A program made the translations under genes and the position numbers. The notes beneath the pieces are model-generated. The model saw only the letters and a list, made by a program, of their open reading frames with translations, had not been told where the DNA came from and ran no database searches. A stretch of DNA of 64,000 nucleotides from Paenibacillus sp. FSL K6-1330 (GTDB taxonomy: Bacteria > Bacillota > Bacilli > Paenibacillales > Paenibacillaceae). The DNA is taken from the NCBI RefSeq assembly GCF_037976825.1, contig NZ_CP150269.1, positions 145,001 through 209,000 on the forward strand, given 5' to 3'. Below are positions 19,523 through 27,809 of this stretch, piece by piece; within the stretch, counting starts at the first letter, position 1; each line of letters opens with the position of its first letter.

Positions 19523-21259
19523 GTGAATGGTTATCCATATGGGTCAAGTGACCCCCACAATGTTATATCTATCGAGATGAATGCCAATTTCTTCTTCGAT
19601 CGCGCGGTTCGTTCGCTTGATCGTTTCCAATATGACAGGGCTCTGAAATATTTTCGCAAAGCTGTTGAATATGAACCGGATAATCCGGTGAATCATTGCA
19701 ATATGGCGGGTATATTATCAGAGACGGGAGATTATAAAGCTTCCAACGATGTGCTGGCTCACATTTTGGAGCAAGTTGACCCGTTGATGACGGAGTGCTA
19801 CTTCTACATGGCGAACAATTACGCCAATATGGAACAGTTCGAGCAGGCGGAAGAAGCGCTTGTTACTTATCTGGAGGAAGACCCCAGTGGTCAGTTTCTG
19901 GATGAGGCCGAGGAGATGATGGAGCTGCTTCATTATGAGCTGAATCGTCCTGCCAAGCTGAACCGGATCAAGAGTCGTGAAGGCGTGGTTGAGCATGAGC
20001 ATGCCCGGGCACTGCTTGAGGAAGGAAAATTCGCACAAGCGGTCAAGCTGTTGGAGGAAATCGTCAAGGATTATCCGGATTTTCTGGCTGCGCGCAACAA
20101 TCTGGCTTTGGCCTATTATTATATGGGGCGCTTTGATACTGCGAAGCGTACCATTGGCGAGGTGTTGGATCAGGAACCAGGCAATCTGCACGGTTTATGC
20201 AATCTGGCTATCTTCTTTCAGCATGAAGGAAATCAGGAGCAGCGTGACCGATTGATGGACATGCTAACGGTGACGGTTCCTTTTCATCAGGAGCATGTGT
20301 TTAAGCTGGCGACAACGATGGGAATACTGGGGCAGCACGAAATTGCCTACGGTCATTTTCGCCGGTTGTTGAAGGAAGAGGAGTTTAGCGGAGATCCTAG
20401 TCTGTATCATTATACGGCCGTTGCGGCATGCAACAGCGGTTATTATGACAGGGCCGAGAAATATTGGCGGCAAGCATTGAAGCTGGACGGAGATTCGGTG
20501 ATTCCGAATTTCTATCTGGCGCAGCTGCAGAAGCGTAAAGAGACCGGTACGGACCAGATGAAGGTGAGTTACCACTATCACCTTCCGTTTGAAGAGCAGT
20601 TCAAACGCTGGGAGCATGACGGCGACAAATTGACGGAGGAAGCGAAACAGAATCCGCTGATTCGTTCTTCGTTCTTCTGGGCGCTCCGGCATGGCGATCC
20701 CCATACCAAGCTGCAGGTGATCCGGACGCTGGAATTGATTGCCGATGAAGAGGTGCAGCATGCGTTGCAATCGTTCCTACAGGAACCGGGAGAGGATGCG
20801 GAGCTGAAAGATGCCGCCCGCCTGGTACTCCAGCAGATGGAGGCCGCAAGCAATCGGCTGAAGGAACGCCGCGACGATCGCGATCTATCCAGTAGCAAGA
20901 CCCGTGAGGTGCTGCCGGATTGGCTGCCTTCCTGGAAGGCGGTGCTGGAGAAGGCAGAGCAGACCATGGACATGCGGGTAGACCCTTTTTGGAAAAAAGA
21001 GATGGAGAATCTCTGGTCCGAGTTCCTGAGCCGGCTGTACCCTGATATTCCGAACATTCGGAATGTGGAGGGCTGGGCAGCGGCATTGGAATATCTGACG
21101 GCCAAGAAGCGTGGACGAACCCTAACCTATGAACAGGTGGCTGTCCGTTACGGTATTTCGCCATCAACGGTGAGTCGTTACGCACGTCAAATGGATAGCG
21201 TATGTGAAACGAAAGCACAGCCGGATGATAATTTCCGGCCATTTACGGAAAACATTTAA
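19523..21259 (+). CDS. TPR-repeat protein with C-terminal helix-turn-helix (YvcD-like)
   Basis: About 579 residues. The N-terminal half is built of tetratricopeptide repeats (for example ALKYFRKAVEYEPDNPVNHCN, LEEIVKDYPDFLAARNNLALAYYYMG, AEKYWRQALKLDGDSVIPNFY), a scaffold for protein contacts. The last 60 residues (RTLTYEQVAVRYGISPSTVSR) look like a DNA-binding helix-turn-helix. B. subtilis has a TPR gene, yvcD, in the same his-trxB neighbourhood. The start is uncertain: AAAGGAGGT (19502-19510) lies 13 nt before GTG 19523 and 4 nt before TTG 19514; the first clear family-like residues begin at Met 19577. Function unknown. Confidence 0.75.
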   Translation: MNGYPYGSSDPHNVISIEMNANFFFDRAVRSLDRFQYDRALKYFRKAVEYEPDNPVNHCNMAGILSETGDYKASNDVLAHILEQVDPLMTECYFYMANNYANMEQFEQAEEALVTYLEEDPSGQFLDEAEEMMELLHYELNRPAKLNRIKSREGVVEHEHARALLEEGKFAQAVKLLEEIVKDYPDFLAARNNLALAYYYMGRFDTAKRTIGEVLDQEPGNLHGLCNLAIFFQHEGNQEQRDRLMDMLTVTVPFHQEHVFKLATTMGILGQHEIAYGHFRRLLKEEEFSGDPSLYHYTAVAACNSGYYDRAEKYWRQALKLDGDSVIPNFYLAQLQKRKETGTDQMKVSYHYHLPFEEQFKRWEHDGDKLTEEAKQNPLIRSSFFWALRHGDPHTKLQVIRTLELIADEEVQHALQSFLQEPGEDAELKDAARLVLQQMEAASNRLKERRDDRDLSSSKTREVLPDWLPSWKAVLEKAEQTMDMRVDPFWKKEMENLWSEFLSRLYPDIPNIRNVEGWAAALEYLTAKKRGRTLTYEQVAVRYGISPSTVSRYARQMDSVCETKAQPDDNFRPFTENI

Positions 21260-21370
21260 GTAAGAACCCATATTCGGATACTTAGGAGACCTTGGTACAT
21301 GAAGATTCCATAAGTCCTGAATAGGATGTAACACGTAACAGAAATCGACACCTTAAAGGAGGCCGTATCT

Positions 21371-22324
21371 ATGTACAAATCAATCGTAATCGGAACAGGA
21401 CCTGCCGGATTGACGGCAGCCATCTACTTGGCACGCGCGAACTTGAAGCCGCTCGTTATCGAGGGAATGCAGCCGGGCGGTCAGCTTACGACAACGACGG
21501 AGGTTGAGAACTTCCCTGGATTTCCGCAAGGAATCATGGGTCCCGAGCTGATGGATAATATGCGTCAACAAGCGGAGCGCTTCGGTGCAGAGTTCAAGAG
21601 TGCCTGGGTCGAATCCGTTGATTTCTCCGAGCGTCCGTTCAAGGTGAATGTCGAGGGCATGGGCGAGCTTCTGGCTGAGTCCGTTATTATATCGACGGGA
21701 GCTTCCGCGAAGTATCTCGGAATTCCGGGAGAGCAGGAGAACGTTGGTCGCGGCGTAAGTACATGCGCCACATGCGACGGGTTCTTCTTCCGCGGGAAAA
21801 AGATCATTGTCATCGGCGGCGGCGACTCCGCGATGGAGGAAGCCAGCTTCTTGACGCGTTTTGCTTCCAGCGTAACGGTAGTGAACCGCCGGACCGAGCT
21901 GCGTGCATCCAAGATCATGCAGGATCGTGCACGTGAGAATGAGAAGATCCAGTGGGCTCTGGACCGTACGCCGGTTGAGGTGGTTACCAGCGAAACCGGT
22001 GTTAAAGGCCTGAAGGTCCGCAACAACGAGACCGGAGAAGACGAACTGATTGAAGCGGAAGGCGTATTCGTGGCTATCGGCCATACACCGAACACGGGCT
22101 TCCTTGGCAATCAGATTACGACCGATCCGACTGGTTACATCCTGGTTAAACCGGGAACGACGGAGACGAACATTCCGGGCGTATTCGCTTGCGGCGATGT
22201 CCAGGATACCCGTTACCGCCAAGCTATTACGGCTGCAGGCACAGGCTGTATGGCCGCTATGGACTGCGAGAAATATCTCGAGGGTCATATGGTGCATGAC
22301 TGGAGCGAAACGCTGAATAAATAA
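21371..22324 (+). CDS. trxB: Thioredoxin-disulfide reductase
   Basis: 317-residue flavoprotein reducing thioredoxin with NADPH. FAD dinucleotide motif GTGPAGLTAA at 8-17, redox-active CATC at 132-135, NADPH motif IGGGDSAMEEA near 148-158, and the C-terminal FAD motif GVFACGDVQD. AAAGGAGG is 7 nt upstream of ATG 21371. In B. subtilis trxB is followed by yvcI-rapZ-mgfK-whiA-crh; here that cluster is absent downstream. Confidence 0.97.
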   Translation: MYKSIVIGTGPAGLTAAIYLARANLKPLVIEGMQPGGQLTTTTEVENFPGFPQGIMGPELMDNMRQQAERFGAEFKSAWVESVDFSERPFKVNVEGMGELLAESVIISTGASAKYLGIPGEQENVGRGVSTCATCDGFFFRGKKIIVIGGGDSAMEEASFLTRFASSVTVVNRRTELRASKIMQDRARENEKIQWALDRTPVEVVTSETGVKGLKVRNNETGEDELIEAEGVFVAIGHTPNTGFLGNQITTDPTGYILVKPGTTETNIPGVFACGDVQDTRYRQAITAAGTGCMAAMDCEKYLEGHMVHDWSETLNK

Positions 22325-22359
22325 TCCCCGATTTTTTGAGGGATGATATGTAAAATAGA

Positions 22360-22441
22360 AAAAGCCTCTGGGCTATACGGCTGACGGTTTTGCGAGACTA
22401 TCTCGTAAAAACCTGTGCTTGTGTAGCCCGGGGCTTTTTTT
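22360..22441 (+). terminator. Nested two-stem terminator-like element after trxB
   Basis: An outer stem AAAAGCC..TGGGCTA (22360-22375) pairs with TAGCCCG..GGCTTTT (22424-22438) and runs into seven Ts. A separate strong inner hairpin, GGTTTTGCGAGA (22386-22397) with TCTCGTAAAAACC (22401-22413), fills the loop. It most likely ends trxB transcription; the insert is unusual and could be a small structured RNA. Confidence 0.75.
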
Positions 22442-22450
22442 GCTGGGAGG

Positions 22451-22567
22451 TTACAGGCTCAATGCCTTGTTGGCATTGTTCATATCATTCTCCAGCAGCT
22501 GCTCCAAATTGTAAGACGGATACAGACCGCGTACATACATGAAATAGAAGATCTTCCCGTGCAGCTC
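22451..22567 (-). pseudogene. C-terminal remnant of an unidentified gene
   Basis: In the minus direction a 38-codon frame with credible amino-acid composition (contains KIFYFMYVRGLYPSYNLEQL, ends NKALSL and a TAA) is preceded directly by an in-frame TGA and has no ribosome site. It reads like the C-terminus of a decayed protein whose body has been lost. I cannot name the family; chance coding is possible. Confidence 0.4.
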
Positions 22568-22608
22568 TCACCGGATGGAGGAAGGGTGCATCTGCCCAGC
22601 CCCGAGCC

Positions 22609-23061
22609 TTATAAATCTTGCGCCAACCGCACCATGTCACGCAGTCGCATGCCGTTCTCATAGATTTCCTCATCATAATGGCGAACAAAAAAGTCCCGAT
22701 CGATGCTTGTCATCCGAAATCCGCATTTCTGATACAGCGCCAGCTGCGCCACGCCAGTGCTTCCTGTGCCCACTTCAATTGTTGCATATCCGAGTTCCCG
22801 TGCCTGCCCGATGGCATGATTCACAAGCTGTTTGCCATAGCCCTGGCCGTGCAGATTCTCTCTTACCGCAACGTTAACCAGCTCGATCGTATCGGGCCTT
22901 GTAGGCAGCAGGACGTAGACCCCGATCTGATGCGAGTCCTCTTCAGCCACATAGCAATGACCGCGCTTTACATAGTCATCAACCAGCCTTAACGATGGAT
23001 CCGCAAGCAGCAGCAGGTCCATAGGGGGTTTTTCATGAGTATTCAGCTTTCTAATGTTCAC
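22609..23061 (-). CDS. GNAT family N-acetyltransferase
   Basis: 150-residue acetyl-CoA-dependent transferase. The central acetyl-CoA motif reads VNVAVRENLHGQGYGKQLVNHAI (V-x-P-x-x-Q/R-G-x-G/A type) and the C-terminal YQKCGFRM is the usual motif-B end. The substrate is unknown. The GTG start at 23061 has AAGGAG 7 nt upstream. It is single and convergent with trxB. Confidence 0.88.
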   Translation of the reverse strand: MNIRKLNTHEKPPMDLLLLADPSLRLVDDYVKRGHCYVAEEDSHQIGVYVLLPTRPDTIELVNVAVRENLHGQGYGKQLVNHAIGQARELGYATIEVGTGSTGVAQLALYQKCGFRMTSIDRDFFVRHYDEEIYENGMRLRDMVRLAQDL

Positions 23062-23242
23062 GAGCGTTCTCCTTATATCTATAGTGATTTTAAAACAGGT
23101 TTATTGTAACATGCCTGGGCACGGAATTCCTGGATTTGGATGATTTCAACTGACGGTTGAATTCTTCCGGGATTCAAAAACCAGGTTATTGTATGCCTTA
23201 CGCAACGCCCCTACAATGAAGTTATATAGGAGCGTGATCCAT

Positions 23243-24061
23243 ATGAGAGACATGTTAGCCAAAAATATTAATCGTTACCGCAAAGAAAGGGGGCTCACCC
23301 AGGAGGGATTGGCTCACAAACTGGGCGTTACCTTCCAGGCGGTATCCAAATGGGAAACGGGACAGACCATGCCCGATATCGCGCTGCTTCCGGAGCTGTC
23401 CCGGCTGCTGAACGTCAGCATCGATAAGTTGTTTGGTTATTCTGGGGCGGGCAAGCCAATCAGCATATATGAAGAGGAGTACAAAACACCGGAGTACTAT
23501 TGGGGCACGGAGCCGAACGCGGCCTGTTACCAGGTGCTTGAAATGATCCCGCCCACAAGAAGGGTAAAGCTGCTGGATATCGGGTGCGGGGAAGGGAAGG
23601 ATGCCGTGTTTTTTGCCCGTAACGGCTATGAGGTCACAGCATTCGACATATCGGATGCGGGGATCGAGAAAACGAAGCGATTGGCTGATAACATCGGAGT
23701 ACACGTGAATGTATTCAAGGCGGATATTTCGGACTACCGTCTAGACTCGGAGTTTGACGTGTTGTATTCCAGCGGCGTTCTGCATTATATCAGACCCGAA
23801 TATCGTGAAGAGATCTTTACTAATTATAAAAAATTCACGTCGGCAGGGGGATTTCATTGCCTGAATGTGTTCGTACAAAAGCCGTTCATAACGCCTCCTC
23901 CCGAGGATGAGCCGTACGCTTACGACTGGAAATCCGGGGAGCTTATGATGCATTATCACGATTGGTTGATTCACAGCTGCCCGGAGGTCATTTTTGATTG
24001 CAATTCGTCAGGTATACCGCACCGGCATGCGATGAGTAAGTTGATTGCACAGAAGGCGTAA
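23243..24061 (+). CDS. XRE-type HTH fused to a SAM-dependent methyltransferase
   Basis: 272 residues. Residues 3-60 are a Cro/C1-type helix-turn-helix (INRYRKERGLTQEGLAHKLG, FQAVSKWETGQTMPD). From about 75 a class I methyltransferase follows: SAM motif I LLDIGCGEGKDAVFFA, acidic motif II VTAFDISD, and LYSSGVLHYI, resembling the TehB-type/methyltransferase-11 fold. ATG 23243 is chosen (AGGAG 9 nt upstream); an upstream in-frame extension to 23189 crosses the promoter region. The fusion suggests SAM sensing or a methylating regulator, but the target is unknown. Single gene followed by a terminator. Confidence 0.85.
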   Translation: MRDMLAKNINRYRKERGLTQEGLAHKLGVTFQAVSKWETGQTMPDIALLPELSRLLNVSIDKLFGYSGAGKPISIYEEEYKTPEYYWGTEPNAACYQVLEMIPPTRRVKLLDIGCGEGKDAVFFARNGYEVTAFDISDAGIEKTKRLADNIGVHVNVFKADISDYRLDSEFDVLYSSGVLHYIRPEYREEIFTNYKKFTSAGGFHCLNVFVQKPFITPPPEDEPYAYDWKSGELMMHYHDWLIHSCPEVIFDCNSSGIPHRHAMSKLIAQKA

Positions 24062-24069
24062 AGGAAAGC

Positions 24070-24095
24070 GAGTTAGGCTGCTTTCTAACTTTTTC
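24070..24095 (+). terminator. Intrinsic terminator after the HTH-methyltransferase gene
   Basis: AGTTAG (24071-24076) pairs with CTAACT (24085-24090) across an 8-nt loop, followed by five Ts. Confidence 0.7.
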
Positions 24096-24180
24096 GTACA
24101 AATATGAGGATGGTTAACATAGCGGCCCCTTCCCAAACATACATAAGGGTGTAGATTAATATTGGCATGGGAGGTTTTTC

Positions 24181-24519
24181 ATGAACAACCATAACCATTT
24201 TGGTTATCCAGCGCCGCCTGCGGGTTATGCACCGGGTTACTATGCTTATCCCCCGCCCCAACCGATACCACTGTATTACGCGCCTCGTACCTCGGCAATT
24301 CCGCAGCCAGCCCATTACGCAACGTTGGTTGAACCGGTATTTATTGAACATCTGCTCCGGCATAAAGGAGCCAAGGTAGTCATCGTGACTACCGCGGGGA
24401 AAGTCGATGGGATTTTGTCCGCAGTTGCGGTGGACCATCTCCAATTGACGGTTGGGGATAATAAGGCACTGCACATTCGTCTGGCCGAGGTGGTGTACTT
24501 CGAGGGAGTTCCGTTCTGA
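24181..24519 (+). CDS. DUF2642-type small protein with Pro/Tyr-rich N-terminus
   Basis: 112 residues. The first 45 are rich in Pro, Tyr, Gly and Ala (YAPGYYAYPPPQPIP), a spore-coat-like composition. The rest (HLLRHKGAKVVIVTTAGKVD...HLQLTVGDNKALHIRLAEVV) resembles the DUF2642/YuzF fold, an Sm-like beta-barrel seen in Bacillus coat-associated proteins. GGGAGG is 7 nt upstream of ATG 24181. A coat role is inference from composition only. Confidence 0.7.
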   Translation: MNNHNHFGYPAPPAGYAPGYYAYPPPQPIPLYYAPRTSAIPQPAHYATLVEPVFIEHLLRHKGAKVVIVTTAGKVDGILSAVAVDHLQLTVGDNKALHIRLAEVVYFEGVPF

Positions 24520-24688
24520 TAAATAGGTGGGCAAAAATAGTTTAAATAAAAAATTACCGGCTGGAAGGGAAGGATTAGGCCAGCAAATCGCCAATTCATA
24601 CAGTACAGATCCGAAGGCGTTCCGATGGGGACGTCTTTATTCTATTGAACTGAGACCGACCGATTGGACGGGTCGGTATGGAGGAACG

Positions 24689-25465
24689 ATGAAAAAAGTA
24701 CGCATTCCATTCGACATAAAAACGCTGCCTGTTAGCTTGCAGCCCTATATCCAGACAGCTGCCGTCTATGACAGCAGCTCCTCGGAACAGGCTAAAACCC
24801 TGTACATCGAGGGAGCGAACCAACCGATGTTTTTGAAGATAACGAAACGAGATGAACTTAAGAGAGAAGGGTTGATGTCGGATTATTTACACGGAAAAGG
24901 CCTGGCTCCCAAGGTGCTGGCCTATGAGCAGCATGGCGATAACGATTACCTGCTGACCGTCGCCCTGCAAGGGGATGATGGGGTGTCCAGGGGACATCTG
25001 GAAGATCCGAAGAGACTGGCTGCCGTGTTCGGGGAGAGTTTGCGTTATCTCCATTCTATATCTGCTGCCGATTGTCCCTTTCCGAATCGAACAGCTGAAC
25101 TTGTCCAGGAGTATCAGGAAGGCATCATGAACAAAATGGGAGATATCAAAGGGTTTCCGGGCGGAAGAGAACAGGCTCTATTATGCCTTGAGAAGCTGCA
25201 GGGAACGGCTGATCATGATGTGCTGCTCCACGGCGATTATTGTCTGCCGAATTTGATTATGAGAGATTTCCAGCTTGAAGGTTTTATCGATCTGGGTTAT
25301 GGCGGGATCGGAGACCTTCATTACGACCTCTATTGGGGAATTTGGACGCTTCGATATAACCTGGGAAGCGATGACTACCAGGATATTTTTCTCGACCATT
25401 ACGGCCGCAACGATTTTGATCGGGAGAGATTGGCGCTATGGACCGCATTGACGGATAGTATCTAG
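24689..25465 (+). CDS. Aminoglycoside 3'-phosphotransferase-like kinase
   Basis: 258 residues, the usual APH(3') length. The catalytic loop HGDYCLPN is at 181-188 (Asp183 as base) and the metal-binding loop GFIDLGYGGIGD follows; the N-lobe has KITKRDELKREGLMSDYLHG. Family members phosphorylate kanamycin-type aminoglycosides; some are other small-molecule kinases, so the substrate is unproved. ATG 24689 is chosen because GGAGGA lies just upstream; an in-frame extension to 24527 lacks a site. A GNAT gene and an AAC(6')-like gene follow within 560 nt on the same strand. Confidence 0.84.
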   Translation: MKKVRIPFDIKTLPVSLQPYIQTAAVYDSSSSEQAKTLYIEGANQPMFLKITKRDELKREGLMSDYLHGKGLAPKVLAYEQHGDNDYLLTVALQGDDGVSRGHLEDPKRLAAVFGESLRYLHSISAADCPFPNRTAELVQEYQEGIMNKMGDIKGFPGGREQALLCLEKLQGTADHDVLLHGDYCLPNLIMRDFQLEGFIDLGYGGIGDLHYDLYWGIWTLRYNLGSDDYQDIFLDHYGRNDFDRERLALWTALTDSI

Positions 25466-25484
25466 GGTGGGAAGGAAGATGCAC

Positions 25485-25979
25485 ATGAATTTATACCATA
25501 TTCGAGTCGCTGGCCGGGAGGATGAATCCTTTTTGCGGGAGATGCTGTATGAGTCTCTGTATGTGCCCGAGGGAGAGGAGCCTTTTAGCCGAGACATACT
25601 CGAAGAGCCGTTCATGAAAAAATACGTGGACGACTGGGGGCGAGCGGGCGATTTAGGCTATATTGCCGTGAATGCCACAGGGAAGCCGATAGGCTCGATT
25701 ACGATCCGTCATTTTGATGAAGAGAACAAAGGGTTCGGTTATGTGAGTGATGACATTCCCGAGCTGGGCATGGCGCTGCTGCCGGAATCCCGCAGGCAAG
25801 GGCTTGGAACGGCCCTGATGAAGGAATTGTTCAGAGGAATGAAGGAGCAGGGGATTCAGAAGGTATCGTTAAGCGTCGCTCCCGAGAACACGGCCGCTAT
25901 GAAATTATATGAGCGTTTCGGATTTCAGGAGGTAGGCGTAAGCGGAACATCTATCACGATGGTTGCGGATGTAATCTGA
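25485..25979 (+). CDS. GNAT family N-acetyltransferase
   Basis: 164 residues. The acetyl-CoA loop ESRRQGLGTALMKELF and the following SVAPENTAAMKLYERFGFQEVG are standard GNAT motifs A and B. ATG 25485 has AAGGA 8 nt upstream; ATG 25479 is too close to it. It lies 19 nt after the APH-like gene and 43 nt before the AAC(6')-like gene, suggesting one transcript. The substrate is unknown. Confidence 0.87.
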   Translation: MNLYHIRVAGREDESFLREMLYESLYVPEGEEPFSRDILEEPFMKKYVDDWGRAGDLGYIAVNATGKPIGSITIRHFDEENKGFGYVSDDIPELGMALLPESRRQGLGTALMKELFRGMKEQGIQKVSLSVAPENTAAMKLYERFGFQEVGVSGTSITMVADVI

Positions 25980-26022
25980 AACACGAGAATTGGTGATTTA
26001 ATAATGAAGATGGGGGATCACG

Positions 26023-26574
26023 ATGCTGGTGTACGGGGCTGGACCGATTACGGTTCGTGAGCTGGAGGAGAAAGATGAATTATCTTTAGTTTCTTGGTTG
26101 TCGAATCCGGATGTGCTGCAGTATTATGAGGGACGGGATAATCCTCATGACGTGGAGCGGGTGCGGGAGCATTTCTATGTCGATGATGATGAGACCCGCT
26201 GTATTATTGAGTATGAGGGGAAACCGATCGGGTATATCCAGTTTTATCTTTTGGATGAGGAGACGTTAGGCGAGTATGGGTATAACGGGAGTGATGCAGA
26301 CTGCAGAACATTCGCCACGGATCAATTTATCGGGGAGCCGGATTATTGGAATCGAGGCATCGGTACGAGGCTCGTGACTTCCATGGTGGAGTATCTCGTG
26401 TTTCAGAGGCAGGCTGACCGGATCGTGATGGACCCGCAGGCTTGGAATGAACGGGCGATTGCTTGTTACGAGAAGTGCGGCTTTCGGAAGATCAGGCTGC
26501 TGGAGAAGCATGAACAGCATGAAGGAGAACTGCGGGACTGCTGGATTATTGAGTATCGGGCTGAGCGTAATTAA
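26023..26574 (+). CDS. AAC(6')-like aminoglycoside N-acetyltransferase
   Basis: 183-residue GNAT protein. Against the remembered N-terminal domain of the AAC(6')-APH(2'') enzyme it shares VLQYYEGRD, the block DQFIGEPDYWNRGIGTRLV, MDPQAWNERAIACYEKCGFR and the ending HEGELRDCWIIEYR. These enzymes acetylate the 6'-amino group of aminoglycosides. GGGGGAT is upstream of ATG 26023 and a terminator follows. Resistance is a prediction; chromosomal relatives can be cryptic. Confidence 0.83.
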   Translation: MLVYGAGPITVRELEEKDELSLVSWLSNPDVLQYYEGRDNPHDVERVREHFYVDDDETRCIIEYEGKPIGYIQFYLLDEETLGEYGYNGSDADCRTFATDQFIGEPDYWNRGIGTRLVTSMVEYLVFQRQADRIVMDPQAWNERAIACYEKCGFRKIRLLEKHEQHEGELRDCWIIEYRAERN

Positions 26575-26592
26575 ATATATTTGGATATAGAG

Positions 26593-26621
26593 GGATGGGC
26601 CAGCCTGGCTCATCCTTTTTT
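26593..26621 (+). terminator. Intrinsic terminator after the AAC(6')-like gene
   Basis: GGATGGGCCA (26593-26602) pairs with TGGCTCATCC (26606-26615) with one G-U pair, followed by six Ts. Confidence 0.92.
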
Positions 26622-26801
26622 GTTCCGCGCAAACGCGCAAAAAGTAAAATTCGTTCCAAAATGCACATTTCTCTTTCTTATAAGCGGCAGGCGACTTTTT
26701 TACAATGGAGGTATCCAGATTCTACGTTCAACAGCATCGGTCTCAAATAGAGATACAAGTGAAATGTGGTGCTAAGCAAAAATGCCCAGGAGGAGAGACG
26801 T

Positions 26802-27710
26802 ATGAAACGAACAAACAAATCTGCCCATCTTAGCATGGCAGCGAAGGAGCAAATTGCCGGATATTTATTTGTTGCTCCTTTAATGCTTGGGCTGTTTATT
26901 TTGACATTAATCCCTGTCATTGGGTCTTTGCTGCTAAGTTTCACGAATTGGAACTTCGTAGCCGGGATGGGTGCAATCAAATTTGCAGGACTGAGTAATT
27001 TCGTCACCCTATTCAAGGACAGTGCTTTTATGCAAAGTTTGGTTAACAATCTGGTCTTCATTATTACCGTTCCTGTTACCATGATTTTGGCCTTGGTACT
27101 TTCGGTACTGATTGACCGGCAGGTCTATCTTAAGGGTGCCTTTAAGGTTATTTACTTTCTTCCCTATATTTCAAGCATTGTTGCTGTCGCCATGGTGTGG
27201 CAGGTTCTATTCCACCCATCTCTTGGCCCGGTGAATAAGTCGCTGATGTCCCTGGGTATAGATAATCCGCCGAAATGGCTTGCGGATATCGATTTTGCGC
27301 TGCCGTCCCTGATGATGATTCAGGTGTGGATCCTATTAGGGTACAACATCATCATCTATATTGCCGGATTACAGTCCATCCCAAGAGACCTGTATGAAGC
27401 TGCCGAGATTGATGGAGCGAATGCATGGGTGAAATTCCGCAGTATTACGCTGCCGTGCATATCGCCGACCACCTTTTTCTTATTAGTGACCGGGATCATC
27501 GGCACCTTCAAGATTTTTGATCTGATCCAAGTTCTAACACAGGGCGGACCGGCTAATTCGACAACCGTCATCGTATATGAATTATACGATACAGCCTTCA
27601 ATCAGCTGAAGACAGGTTATGCCTCCAGTATGGCTTTGATCCTGTTCCTGATCTGTCTGCTGATCACGGGTGCACAGATGCTAGCTCAGAAGAAGTGGGT
27701 CAACTATTAG
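26802..27710 (+). CDS. Carbohydrate ABC transporter permease, MalF/UgpA type
   Basis: 302-residue inner permease with six membrane segments. The EAA loop that docks on the ATPase reads YEAAEIDGANAWVKFRSITLP (near 199-219). ATG 26802 has AGGAGGAG about 7 nt upstream; the longer open frame to 26766 is unsupported. It forms a CUT1-type importer with the next permease and the lipoprotein at 28.8 kb. No ATPase gene is present in the cluster, so a shared MsmK/UgpC-type ATPase is expected. Confidence 0.93.
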   Translation: MKRTNKSAHLSMAAKEQIAGYLFVAPLMLGLFILTLIPVIGSLLLSFTNWNFVAGMGAIKFAGLSNFVTLFKDSAFMQSLVNNLVFIITVPVTMILALVLSVLIDRQVYLKGAFKVIYFLPYISSIVAVAMVWQVLFHPSLGPVNKSLMSLGIDNPPKWLADIDFALPSLMMIQVWILLGYNIIIYIAGLQSIPRDLYEAAEIDGANAWVKFRSITLPCISPTTFFLLVTGIIGTFKIFDLIQVLTQGGPANSTTVIVYELYDTAFNQLKTGYASSMALILFLICLLITGAQMLAQKKWVNY

Positions 27711-27760
27711 AGGTTGTTCAAAAAGTCATCCTTTGATCACGAAGCAGCACATGAAGCTTA
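27711..27760. repeat. Possible dispersed-repeat or IS-end remnant between permease genes
   Basis: The 99-nt gap between two co-oriented permease genes starts with GGTTGTTCAAAAAGTCATCC, a sequence type I associate with dispersed repeats in Paenibacillus genomes. The match is from memory, no second copy was found here by eye, and no terminal repeats were verified. Confidence 0.2.
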
Positions 27761-27809
27761 ATCGATATCGAATATTGAATTTAGCCGGGCATGAGAGGAG
27801 AGGTATCCC

